Source: Bacteroidales bacterium (GTDB taxonomy: Bacteria; Bacteroidota; Bacteroidia; Bacteroidales; UBA932). Taken from it: 9,550 nucleotides of DNA. Positions 4,585 through 9,550 of this stretch are shown here, piece after piece. Every line of letters begins with the position of its first letter. Position 1 is the first letter of the stretch. The notes beneath the pieces were generated by a model. It was not told the origin of the DNA. It ran no database searches and worked only from the letters and a program-made list of their open reading frames with translations. The stretch lies in assembly GCA_017551215.1 (NCBI GenBank), contig JAFZMA010000210.1, forward strand, positions 1-9,550, in the 5' to 3' direction. Both the position numbers and the translations under genes were made by a program.

Positions 4585-5967
4585 ATGGAAGATGCGGACA
4601 GTAGCGGTTATGAGGGCGGGCTGCTTGGCAGGCGGTTCCTTGGGGTGATGGACTGCAATAACTTCTTTGTCTCGTGCGAGAGAGTGTTCAACCCGTCTCT
4701 GGAGGGGCGTGCGGTTGTGGTTCTCTCCAATAATGACGGATGCGCCGTATCCAGGAGCCAGGAAGCCAAGGACTTGGGCGTGCCTATGGGAATGCCCGCA
4801 TTCAAGATAGAGGAGGAGTTTATCCGCAAGGGGAAGGAGGTTGTGATGTGCTCTTCCAACTACACGCTCTACGCGGACATGAGCCGGCGGGCAATGGCCA
4901 TTCTCAGGGAAATGGTGGGGCGGATAGACGTGTATTCCATAGATGAGAGCTTTGTGGATTTCGGCGGTATGAAAATTCAGGAAGTGGAGAAGCTTGGAAA
5001 GGAAATTGTTCGCAGGGTCAGCAAGGGAACGGGCATTCCCGTTTCTGTTGGCGTATCCACTTCCAAGACGCTTGCCAAGGTGGCCACAAGGTTTGCAAAG
5101 AAATACAGGGGATACGGCGGGTTCTGCATGATTTCCAGTCAGATGCAGAGAGACAAGGCGCTTGGGCTGCTTCCCGTGGGAGACGTATGGGGCATTGGCC
5201 GCCGGTATGAAAGGAAGCTTTGGGCAAAAGGGGTAAATACCGCATACGATTTTATCCGTCTGGGAGCATACAGCATAAAGCAGGACATGGGAGTGTGCGG
5301 CCTCCGCACGTATGAGGAACTTCTTGGAAAGAGCGTCATACGCCTGGACGGCAAAGCCCTGAAGCAGACAATAACCACCAGCCGCAGTTTTGGAGAACTG
5401 GTCTATGACCTGTCCCAGCTCCGTTGCGCCGTATCCAATTTTGCCGCCTCCTGCGCAGAAAAGCTGAGAGCCCAGCACAGCTCGGCGATGTATGCCTCTG
5501 TGTTTCTGACCACCAGCATCTTCCGGGAAGACCTGCCGCAGTATTTCAACCAGGCCACAGTGGAATTTCCGGAGGCGGAAGACAGCACGATCGGACTTGT
5601 GGAAGGATGCCTGAACGCCCTGGAACAGATATACCTTCCGGGATACGCATACAAGAAAGCGGGAGTTACTGTAAGCGGGATAGTGCCCGACGGGCATATT
5701 CAGCAGAATCTATATTGCCATCCGGATTATGAAAGGATGCGCAAGGTGGATGTCCTTATGGATGAGGTCAATCGCCGCTACGGGAAGAGCAGTCTGCATC
5801 TTGCGGTTCAGGGAGAAAGCGCCGTATTTAACCGCAGGGTAAAAAGACCTGCAGGAAACGCTGTGGGAGGAGAGGCCGAGCGCATTGAGAAATGGGAAAT
5901 GAGGCGCGATCACCTCTCTCCCCGCTGCACTACGGATATAAGGGATGTAATGCTTGTACACTGCTGA
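4585..5967 (+). CDS. umuC: UmuC-type Y-family translesion DNA polymerase
   Basis: The catalytic subunit of polymerase V, 460 residues. Metal-binding carboxylates are visible at Asp23 (VMDCNNFF) and Asp120-Glu121 (YSIDESFVDF). The fingers contain SNNDGCAVSRS, followed by SKTLAK (160-165) and the thumb helix-hairpin-helix GIGRR (203-207). Little-finger sequence continues to about 365. QQNLY at 373-377 is a good candidate sliding-clamp-binding motif, and the C-terminus is a DUF4113-like tail (MDEVNRRYG; KWEMRRDHLSPR). Phe28 stands where E. coli UmuC has its steric-gate tyrosine. The start at 4585 fits 11-base spacing after umuD and gives a 17-residue N-terminal extension; a start at 4648 would match the E. 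coli N-terminus more closely. The frame runs further upstream into umuD without meaning. The operon ends 14 bases from a convergent gene. Confidence 0.96.
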   Translation: MEDADSSGYEGGLLGRRFLGVMDCNNFFVSCERVFNPSLEGRAVVVLSNNDGCAVSRSQEAKDLGVPMGMPAFKIEEEFIRKGKEVVMCSSNYTLYADMSRRAMAILREMVGRIDVYSIDESFVDFGGMKIQEVEKLGKEIVRRVSKGTGIPVSVGVSTSKTLAKVATRFAKKYRGYGGFCMISSQMQRDKALGLLPVGDVWGIGRRYERKLWAKGVNTAYDFIRLGAYSIKQDMGVCGLRTYEELLGKSVIRLDGKALKQTITTSRSFGELVYDLSQLRCAVSNFAASCAEKLRAQHSSAMYASVFLTTSIFREDLPQYFNQATVEFPEAEDSTIGLVEGCLNALEQIYLPGYAYKKAGVTVSGIVPDGHIQQNLYCHPDYERMRKVDVLMDEVNRRYGKSSLHLAVQGESAVFNRRVKRPAGNAVGGEAERIEKWEMRRDHLSPRCTTDIRDVMLVHC

Positions 5968-5981
5968 GCAGCAGCCGAATA

Positions 5982-6881
5982 CTATTGGGTCTGAATGACC
6001 AGATACTTGGTCTGCTCCCAGAAACCGTCAGGGTCTGTGATGGTGATGATGGCCTCTCCGTCCACATCCTCTATGGAGTAGGTACCCTTGCGGTGGTTGG
6101 ACATCACCTTGGCTTTCTGGGCGTTGGTGTTTATTGTAGAAATTTCTCTATAGTCAATCTTGATGAAAGAAGATTTTTCCGCATCGTAGGAAACCTTGGA
6201 AGACTTGAAAAGTCCACCCTTGGACATGACTCCCGCCTCTATCAGATCGTCCTTGGTGCCTATAATGTAGTATGCGGAATAAAGAGCCCTGTCCTGGGAA
6301 GCTACAGTCTCTTTAAGCTGCTCCTTCTCTCCGGTCAGAGATGTAATATCCTCCTTAAGGTCAGATACATGGCGGCCAAGACTGTCTAACTGCTTCTCGT
6401 TTCTGCTGATAATGGCATCTTTGATCTCAATCTGTTTCCTCAGCGATTCAATTATCGTGGATTTTTCTTCCAACTCTTTCTGAATGGCGTTCAGCCTCTT
6501 CTTGAACTCCACGCTTTTGATGCTGTTCTCTTTCTTGAGCTGCTCGATTTTTTCCTTGTAGCGGTCTATGGCATCTTTTACGGCATAGACATCTGACATC
6601 ATCTTCACTCTCCGGCTTTCTGCAATGTCTCCGCCTTCCTTGTTGGTTTCTACGGACAGGATGTTCTCTGTCTTTCTGATTTCTCCCAGACCCTCTTCAA
6701 CCTCGTTGAGTATGGAGAACACTTCGTCCAGCTGGTTCTTCTGGCTTCCGTAATTGCCTTGAAGAGAATCCAATTGAGCCTGAAGCTTTTTATACTTTGG
6801 TGAACTTTCCACGCAGGAATTGGCCGCGGTAACCAGTAACGCTGCGGCTACGAAAAGGAGTAATGTCTTTGTAAACTTCAT
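5982..6881 (-). CDS. Coiled-coil lipoprotein, Cbp1-like collagen-binding adhesin family
   Basis: A 299-residue exported protein. The N-terminus is a lipoprotein-type signal ending TAANSC with Cys23 as the likely lipidated residue. Residues about 28-200 are rich in Glu, Lys, Leu and Gln with heptad spacing typical of a long coiled coil. The C-terminal part (about 200-299) is globular: YYIIGTKDDLIEAGVMSKGGLF, an FIKIDYREI strand, AKVMSNH, and ITDPDGFWEQTKYLVIQ at the end. This arrangement matches my recollection of Bacteroides proteins named after the B. fragilis collagen-binding glycoprotein Cbp1; collagen binding here is only a family-based inference. Two Asp-Ser-Leu sites (38-40 and 166-168) fit the Bacteroides O-glycosylation motif. 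It begins one base after the zinc-ribbon gene stops, so the two are probably an operon, and it converges tightly on umuC. Confidence 0.78.
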   Translation of the reverse strand: MKFTKTLLLFVAAALLVTAANSCVESSPKYKKLQAQLDSLQGNYGSQKNQLDEVFSILNEVEEGLGEIRKTENILSVETNKEGGDIAESRRVKMMSDVYAVKDAIDRYKEKIEQLKKENSIKSVEFKKRLNAIQKELEEKSTIIESLRKQIEIKDAIISRNEKQLDSLGRHVSDLKEDITSLTGEKEQLKETVASQDRALYSAYYIIGTKDDLIEAGVMSKGGLFKSSKVSYDAEKSSFIKIDYREISTINTNAQKAKVMSNHRKGTYSIEDVDGEAIITITDPDGFWEQTKYLVIQTQ

Positions 6882-6882
6882 G

Positions 6883-7146
6883 TTACGAATGTCTATCTTG
6901 AGCGAAGGTACTCATTATTTTGAATACTTTGCTTACCCAGGAGAGTATTCTTAGCAAAAACTTTGCATCTGCCTTTTCCATTTCCATTATGTTGGAGCGG
7001 ATGGCGTTGAGTTGCTTTTTGTTTCTGGCTCTCCGTCTTCTTCCCAGAGCGTTGTTAAAGAACGTGCGGCATTCGTCGCTACAGAACTTCTTGTCACTCC
7101 GTCCGTTTACATCCTTTCCGCATACCGGACATTTCTTTCTGTTCAT
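6883..7146 (-). CDS. Small zinc-ribbon protein, DUF2116-like
   Basis: An 87-residue basic protein. Four cysteines form a treble-clef-like site: CPVC (6 and 9) and CSDEC (22 and 26), within the phrase GRSDKKFCSDECR that is characteristic of DUF2116-type zinc ribbons in Bacteroidota. A strongly basic stretch (GRRRRARNKK, about 36-45) and a C-terminal hydrophobic-basic helix (FLLRILSWVSKVFKIM) follow, which suggest nucleic-acid or membrane contact; no function is established. The frame is open back to 7287, but the ATG at 7146 starts two residues before the first domain residues and lies downstream of an exact TAnnTTTG box, so 7146 is preferred. The next gene, the coiled-coil lipoprotein, begins one base after this stop. 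A weaker box (TACCTTCG, minus strand, 6903-6910) inside its 3' end could give that gene its own promoter. Confidence 0.83.
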   Translation of the reverse strand: MNRKKCPVCGKDVNGRSDKKFCSDECRTFFNNALGRRRRARNKKQLNAIRSNIMEMEKADAKFLLRILSWVSKVFKIMSTFAQDRHS

Positions 7147-7178
7147 TTCTGATCCCTTCTTTCCGTTCTTCGATTCGT

Positions 7179-7186
7179 CAAAGGTA
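7179..7186 (-). promoter_or_regulatory. -7 promoter element of the zinc-ribbon/lipoprotein unit
   Basis: On the minus strand this reads TACCTTTG, an exact TAnnTTTG match, 33 bases upstream of the ATG at 7146. A -33 TTTG is not evident. The box supports the shorter start of the zinc-ribbon gene. Confidence 0.6.
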
Positions 7187-7218
7187 GCAACGAGGTATTT
7201 CCGTTGCCCCTTGCCACT

Positions 7219-7238
7219 AAAAGTTGACGTTGACTTTT
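7219..7238. repeat. AAAAGT/ACTTTT inverted repeat
   Basis: Arms AAAAGT (7219-7224) and ACTTTT (7233-7238) flank an 8-base centre. A direct duplication of GTTGAC at 7223-7234 lies across it. It sits upstream of the minus-strand -7 box at 7179-7186 and could be a regulator site. Confidence 0.4.
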
Positions 7239-7261
7239 TGTTTATCCTGTAATTGTGTAAA

Positions 7262-7273
7262 CGGATATATCCG
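7262..7273. repeat. CGGATATATCCG perfect palindrome
   Basis: A 12-bp perfect palindrome in the AT-rich divergent region. The position, between the two promoters, allows a role as an operator, though no protein can be named. Confidence 0.45.
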
Positions 7274-7319
7274 AATAAAAAACACAAAAACGGCTATTGT
7301 TTTTGCAGCATTGTCAATT

Positions 7320-7337
7320 AAACGATTATAACCGTTT
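7320..7337. repeat. AAACG/CGTTT imperfect palindrome
   Basis: An 18-bp palindrome with a single mismatched pair, AAACG-ATTATAAC-CGTTT, about 70 bases upstream of the ssb ATG. It is a candidate regulatory site for ssb. Confidence 0.4.
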
Positions 7338-7408
7338 ATATATGAATAAAATGCGGTTAATCTCCCATTGCCGGTTTTTATTTGCATCCGTATTCATTTA
7401 TGTGAATT

Positions 7409-7744
7409 ATGGAGAAATCATTGAACAGAGTGGAACTGAAGGGGCGCGTAGGTGCTAACCCCAAGGTGACCGAAATGGAGGGAGGAGTGAGTCTGATCCG
7501 TTTCTCCCTGGCAACAAACGAGGCTTTCAAGGGAAAAGACGGTCAGTACAAAGAGGAAACCATGTGGCATAACGTGGCGGCATGGTCATCCAAGGGTATG
7601 CCGGATTTTTCAAGAATCCGCAAAGGGGTGTTTGTGGAACTTACCGGAAGGCTGAGGTATTACACCTATACATCCAAAGACGGGCAGGAAAGATATTCTA
7701 GCGAAATTGTGGCGCTGAAAATGTCTCTGCCGGAAAATGATTAA
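7409..7744 (+). CDS. ssb: Single-stranded DNA-binding protein, short form
   Basis: A 111-residue OB-fold protein that binds single-stranded DNA in replication, repair and recombination. Visible family features are [15 protein letters not shown] (6-20), IRFSLATNE (30-38), the MWHNVAAW strand (52-59) with Trp53, and [15 protein letters not shown] (73-87). It ends SLPEND just after the OB fold. It therefore lacks the disordered linker and acidic, Phe-ending tip that recruits partner proteins in E. coli SSB (178 residues). Short forms like this are common in Bacteroidales, and a longer SSB may exist elsewhere in the genome. Its last codons overlap an in-frame upstream ATG of cysS and the cysS -7 box. 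Confidence 0.95.
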   Translation: MEKSLNRVELKGRVGANPKVTEMEGGVSLIRFSLATNEAFKGKDGQYKEETMWHNVAAWSSKGMPDFSRIRKGVFVELTGRLRYYTYTSKDGQERYSSEIVALKMSLPEND

Positions 7745-7749
7745 ATTTG
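7742..7749 (+). promoter_or_regulatory. -7 promoter element of cysS
   Basis: TAAATTTG, an exact TAnnTTTG match, overlapping the stop codon of ssb and 32 bases upstream of the preferred cysS ATG. No -33 TTTG is clear. It suggests that cysS can be transcribed independently of ssb. Confidence 0.5.
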
Positions 7750-7752
7750 CAA

Positions 7753-7774
7753 CCGGCGGTCCAAAAGCCGCCGG
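7753..7774 (+). promoter_or_regulatory. GC-rich hairpin in the ssb-cysS junction / cysS leader
   Basis: CCGGCGG at 7753-7759 pairs perfectly with CCGCCGG at 7768-7774, plus one wobble pair, around the loop CCAAAA. It ends seven bases before the cysS ATG at 7782. ATGTTTTATG follows, a poor U-tract, so it could be a weak ssb terminator, an attenuator, or a structure controlling cysS translation. Confidence 0.6.
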
Positions 7775-7781
7775 ATGTTTT

Positions 7782-9296
7782 ATGAGCGCAGAAATCAAAA
7801 GAGACTTCTATCTCTACAATACCCTTACACGCAGAAGGGAAAAATTGGAAACCGTAACTCCCGGGAGAGTAGGCCTTTATGTTTGCGGCCCCACCGTTTA
7901 CGGAGACCCTCATCTAGGACATGCCAGGCCGGGTATAACATTCGATGTTCTGGTGCGCCTGCTTTCGAATCTTGGTTACAAGGTACGCTATGTGCGCAAC
8001 ATTACGGACGTTGGACATCTGGAGCACGACGCAGACGAGGGAGAAGACAAAATAGCCAAGAAGGCCCGTCTGGAAGAGCTTGAGCCAATGGAGGTTGCAC
8101 AGACTTACACGGTGCATTTCCGCCAGGCGATGGCAAAGCTGAACGTGCTTCCTCCGAGCATCGAGCCAAACGCTTCCGGCCACATAATAGAGCAGATAGA
8201 ATTCATAAAGAAGATACTGGACAACGGTTATGCCTACATCAGTAACGGATCTGTTTACTTTGATGTTGAGAAATACAGCAAGAAGTTCAGCTACGGCGCC
8301 TTAAGCGGACGAAATCTGGACGAAATGCTCCACAACACCCGCGAACTGGATGGGCAGCAGGACAAACATTCTTCTGCAGACTTTGCTCTCTGGAAGAAAG
8401 CTTCTCCAGAACATATCATGCGCTGGCCTTCTCCTTGGGGAGACGGATTCCCGGGCTGGCACATGGAGTGCTCCGCCATGGGAGAGAAGTATCTGGGAAA
8501 AGAGTTTGACATTCACGGTGGCGGAATGGATCTGATGTTCCCGCACCACGAGTGCGAAATGGCCCAGAACTTTGCGGAAAGGGGCACTGCCGGAGTAAAG
8601 TACTGGATGCACAACAACCTGATAACCATAGAGGGGCGCAAGATGGGCAAGTCTCTGGGCAACTTCATAACCCTGGATGAACTGTTCAGCGGAAACAACC
8701 CGATTCTGGAGCAGGCATATACTCCTATGACCGTGCGTTTCTTCATACTTCAGGCACATTACAGGGGAACTCTGGACTTCAGCAATTCCGCACTCCAGGC
8801 AGCTGAGAAAGGTCTCAAGAGACTGATGCAGGCCGTAAAGGACGCTTCAAATCTAAAGGAGTCCGCCGCTTCTACAGAGAATCTTTCAGCAGACGTCAAC
8901 AAGATACGGGAAGATGTTTTCACCGCCCTGTGCGACGACATGAACACCCCGATAGCCATCTCCCACGTCTATGAGCTCGTGAAGATTGTAAACAACGCCA
9001 AGGAAGGACGCCTCAATGTTGCCAAGGCGGAGAAAGATGCAATCTGCGCTCTCTTTAAGGATGTTGTAACAGACATTCTCGGCCTGGTGGATGAGGAGTC
9101 ATCCCAGTCTGCCGAGGGCCAGAGCGCTTCCACAAAGGTTATAGACGGCCTGATGAACTACATCATAGAAGACCGCAAGGCCGCCAGAGCCGCAAAGGAC
9201 TGGGGCAAGAGCGACCAGATAAGAGACACCCTCAAAGCCTTAGGCATACAGCTCAAGGACAACAAAGACGGCACAACGTCCTGGGAACTCGAATAA
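7782..9296 (+). CDS. cysS: Cysteinyl-tRNA synthetase
   Basis: A class I aminoacyl-tRNA synthetase of 504 residues that charges tRNA-Cys with cysteine in the cytoplasm. The N-terminus [13 protein letters not shown] leads into YVCGPTVYG and the HIGH-type motif HLGHAR (44-49). The adenylate-site motif KMGKS (287-291) replaces the usual KMSKS with one conservative change. Zinc ligands are inferred by alignment to E. coli at Cys35, Cys230 (GWHMECSAM), His255 and Glu259 (HHECE). The alpha-helical tRNA-binding C-terminus ends with a [25 protein letters not shown] sequence typical of the family. An in-frame ATG at 7737 overlaps ssb, but the ATG at 7782 gives the usual N-terminus and lies downstream of a -7 box and hairpin. 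A strong terminator follows. Confidence 0.97.
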   Translation: MSAEIKRDFYLYNTLTRRREKLETVTPGRVGLYVCGPTVYGDPHLGHARPGITFDVLVRLLSNLGYKVRYVRNITDVGHLEHDADEGEDKIAKKARLEELEPMEVAQTYTVHFRQAMAKLNVLPPSIEPNASGHIIEQIEFIKKILDNGYAYISNGSVYFDVEKYSKKFSYGALSGRNLDEMLHNTRELDGQQDKHSSADFALWKKASPEHIMRWPSPWGDGFPGWHMECSAMGEKYLGKEFDIHGGGMDLMFPHHECEMAQNFAERGTAGVKYWMHNNLITIEGRKMGKSLGNFITLDELFSGNNPILEQAYTPMTVRFFILQAHYRGTLDFSNSALQAAEKGLKRLMQAVKDASNLKESAASTENLSADVNKIREDVFTALCDDMNTPIAISHVYELVKIVNNAKEGRLNVAKAEKDAICALFKDVVTDILGLVDEESSQSAEGQSASTKVIDGLMNYIIEDRKAARAAKDWGKSDQIRDTLKALGIQLKDNKDGTTSWELE

Positions 9297-9304
9297 AATC
9301 ATAA

Positions 9305-9340
9305 AAAACAGCCGCGGGAAAAAAATCCTGCGGCTGTTTT
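9305..9340. terminator. Strong bidirectional terminator
   Basis: A long stem pairs 9305-9315 with 9330-9340, continuing inward through 9316-9319 with 9326-9329 (one wobble) to an A-rich loop. T-rich TTTTCTTTT lies on the plus side, and the A-run at 9303-9308 gives a T-tract on the minus strand. It can therefore end both cysS and the convergent deaminase gene. Confidence 0.88.
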
Positions 9341-9362
9341 CTTTTGAAGAAGATTCTGTTCG

Positions 9363-9550
9363 CTAGTACTCGGTCTTGTCTTCCTTCTTCTGCCATTTCT
9401 TGAAAACCTCAAGGGCTTCCTTTCTGAGCAGTTTTTCGGAAGGTTTGCTTCTGTCTTCCGGCTTGAGATCTATTTCCTGATAGATGAAATCGTCGTCGAA
9501 CCCGATTTTTGCCGCATCCTTGCGGTTGTTGGCATAATAAATCTTGTCCA
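9363..9550 (-). CDS. Guanine-deaminase-like nucleoside deaminase (C-terminal end, partial)
   Basis: The window contains only the last 61 codons, ending at TAG (9363-9365); the gene continues beyond base 9550. The visible sequence DKIYYANNRKDAAKIGFDDDF, then FIYQEIDLKPEDRS and a charged tail ending KTEY, closely follows what I recall of the C-terminus of Bacillus subtilis guanine deaminase (GuaD), including the GFDDxFIYxEI phrase and the final Glu-Tyr. That family hydrolyses guanine to xanthine and ammonia using zinc. The zinc-binding His-Ala-Glu and PCxxC motifs lie upstream, outside the window, so the assignment rests on the tail alone. It is convergent with cysS and shares its terminator. 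Confidence 0.72.
   Translation of the reverse strand, partial: DKIYYANNRKDAAKIGFDDDFIYQEIDLKPEDRSKPSEKLLRKEALEVFKKWQKKEDKTEY

Larger units (their letters stand above)
7187..7408. other. Divergent intergenic region between zinc-ribbon gene and ssb
   Basis: An AT-rich control region with no convincing gene. It holds three inverted repeats, annotated separately, and a near-match -7 box for ssb, TTTATTTG at 7377-7384 (one base from TAnnTTTG), about 25 bases before the ssb ATG. TTGTCAA at 7311-7317 is identical to one arm of the umu inverted repeat. Confidence 0.6.

Noticed and set aside
4477..5697. Long minus-strand open frame of 406 codons opposite umuC
   Set aside because: It has no recognisable domain and lies wholly under a clear umuD/umuC coding region; it is explained by GC-biased codon positions.
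5892..6389. Plus-strand frame of 165 codons after umuC
   Set aside because: It overlaps the end of umuC and the antisense of the coiled-coil lipoprotein; the product is not protein-like and has no family features.
7147..7287. N-terminal extension of the zinc-ribbon protein from an ATG at 7287
   Set aside because: The added 47 residues cover the -7 box at 7179-7186 and a palindrome, and homologues of this type start just before the first CxxC.
7750..7781. T-box or other known riboswitch before cysS
   Set aside because: The leader is about 30 bases with one hairpin; there is no specifier loop or T-box sequence and no room for an aptamer.

Overview
The window looks like chromosomal DNA from a member of the Bacteroidota, most probably the order Bacteroidales. 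Several promoters match the Bacteroidota -7 element TAnnTTTG, one of them with TTTG 19 bases upstream. Start codons lack Shine-Dalgarno sites and are often preceded by A-rich leaders. Several proteins belong to families I know mainly from Bacteroidales: a five-fold beta-flower-like repeat protein, a Cbp1-like coiled-coil lipoprotein, a small DUF2116-like zinc ribbon, and an AlbA_2/RecG-C-like regulator. The species cannot be named from the sequence alone.

Layout, left to right. (1) ispF (MEP isoprenoid pathway) is followed by a tRNA-Gln(CTG)/tRNA-Met(CAT) pair with its own strong promoter and a terminator hairpin. (2) A lone AlbA_2-type transcriptional regulator follows, with an unusual 12-bp repeat region encoding a Lys-Thr-Ser-rich linker. 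(3) Convergent to it are two secreted-protein genes on the minus strand, an SGNH/GDSL esterase and a 17-residue-repeat protein. (4) A plus-strand mutagenesis operon comes next: a previously unmarked 35-codon ORF, umuD and umuC. Its promoter carries a perfect 17-bp inverted repeat. (5) On the minus strand a small zinc-ribbon gene is followed one base later by a coiled-coil lipoprotein gene, and the latter converges on umuC. (6) A palindrome-rich divergent region leads to a short ssb and then cysS. cysS has its own promoter-like box and a GC-rich hairpin directly before the start codon. (7) A strong bidirectional terminator separates cysS from the C-terminal end of a guanine-deaminase-like gene on the minus strand.

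How the parts relate. ispF, the tRNAs, ssb, cysS and the deaminase are housekeeping genes. The umu operon is a complete DNA-damage-tolerance unit: UmuD retains its cleavage site and Ser/Lys dyad, and UmuC retains its polymerase carboxylates. No lexA or recA is visible, so the inverted repeat at 3911-3927 is the best lead on how it is controlled. The 35-codon ORF overlapping the umuD start is the most promising undescribed component. The AlbA_2 gene behind the tRNAs, with its repeat-bearing linker, is the most accessory-looking gene. I see no complete mobile element, CRISPR array, rRNA or insertion sequence.
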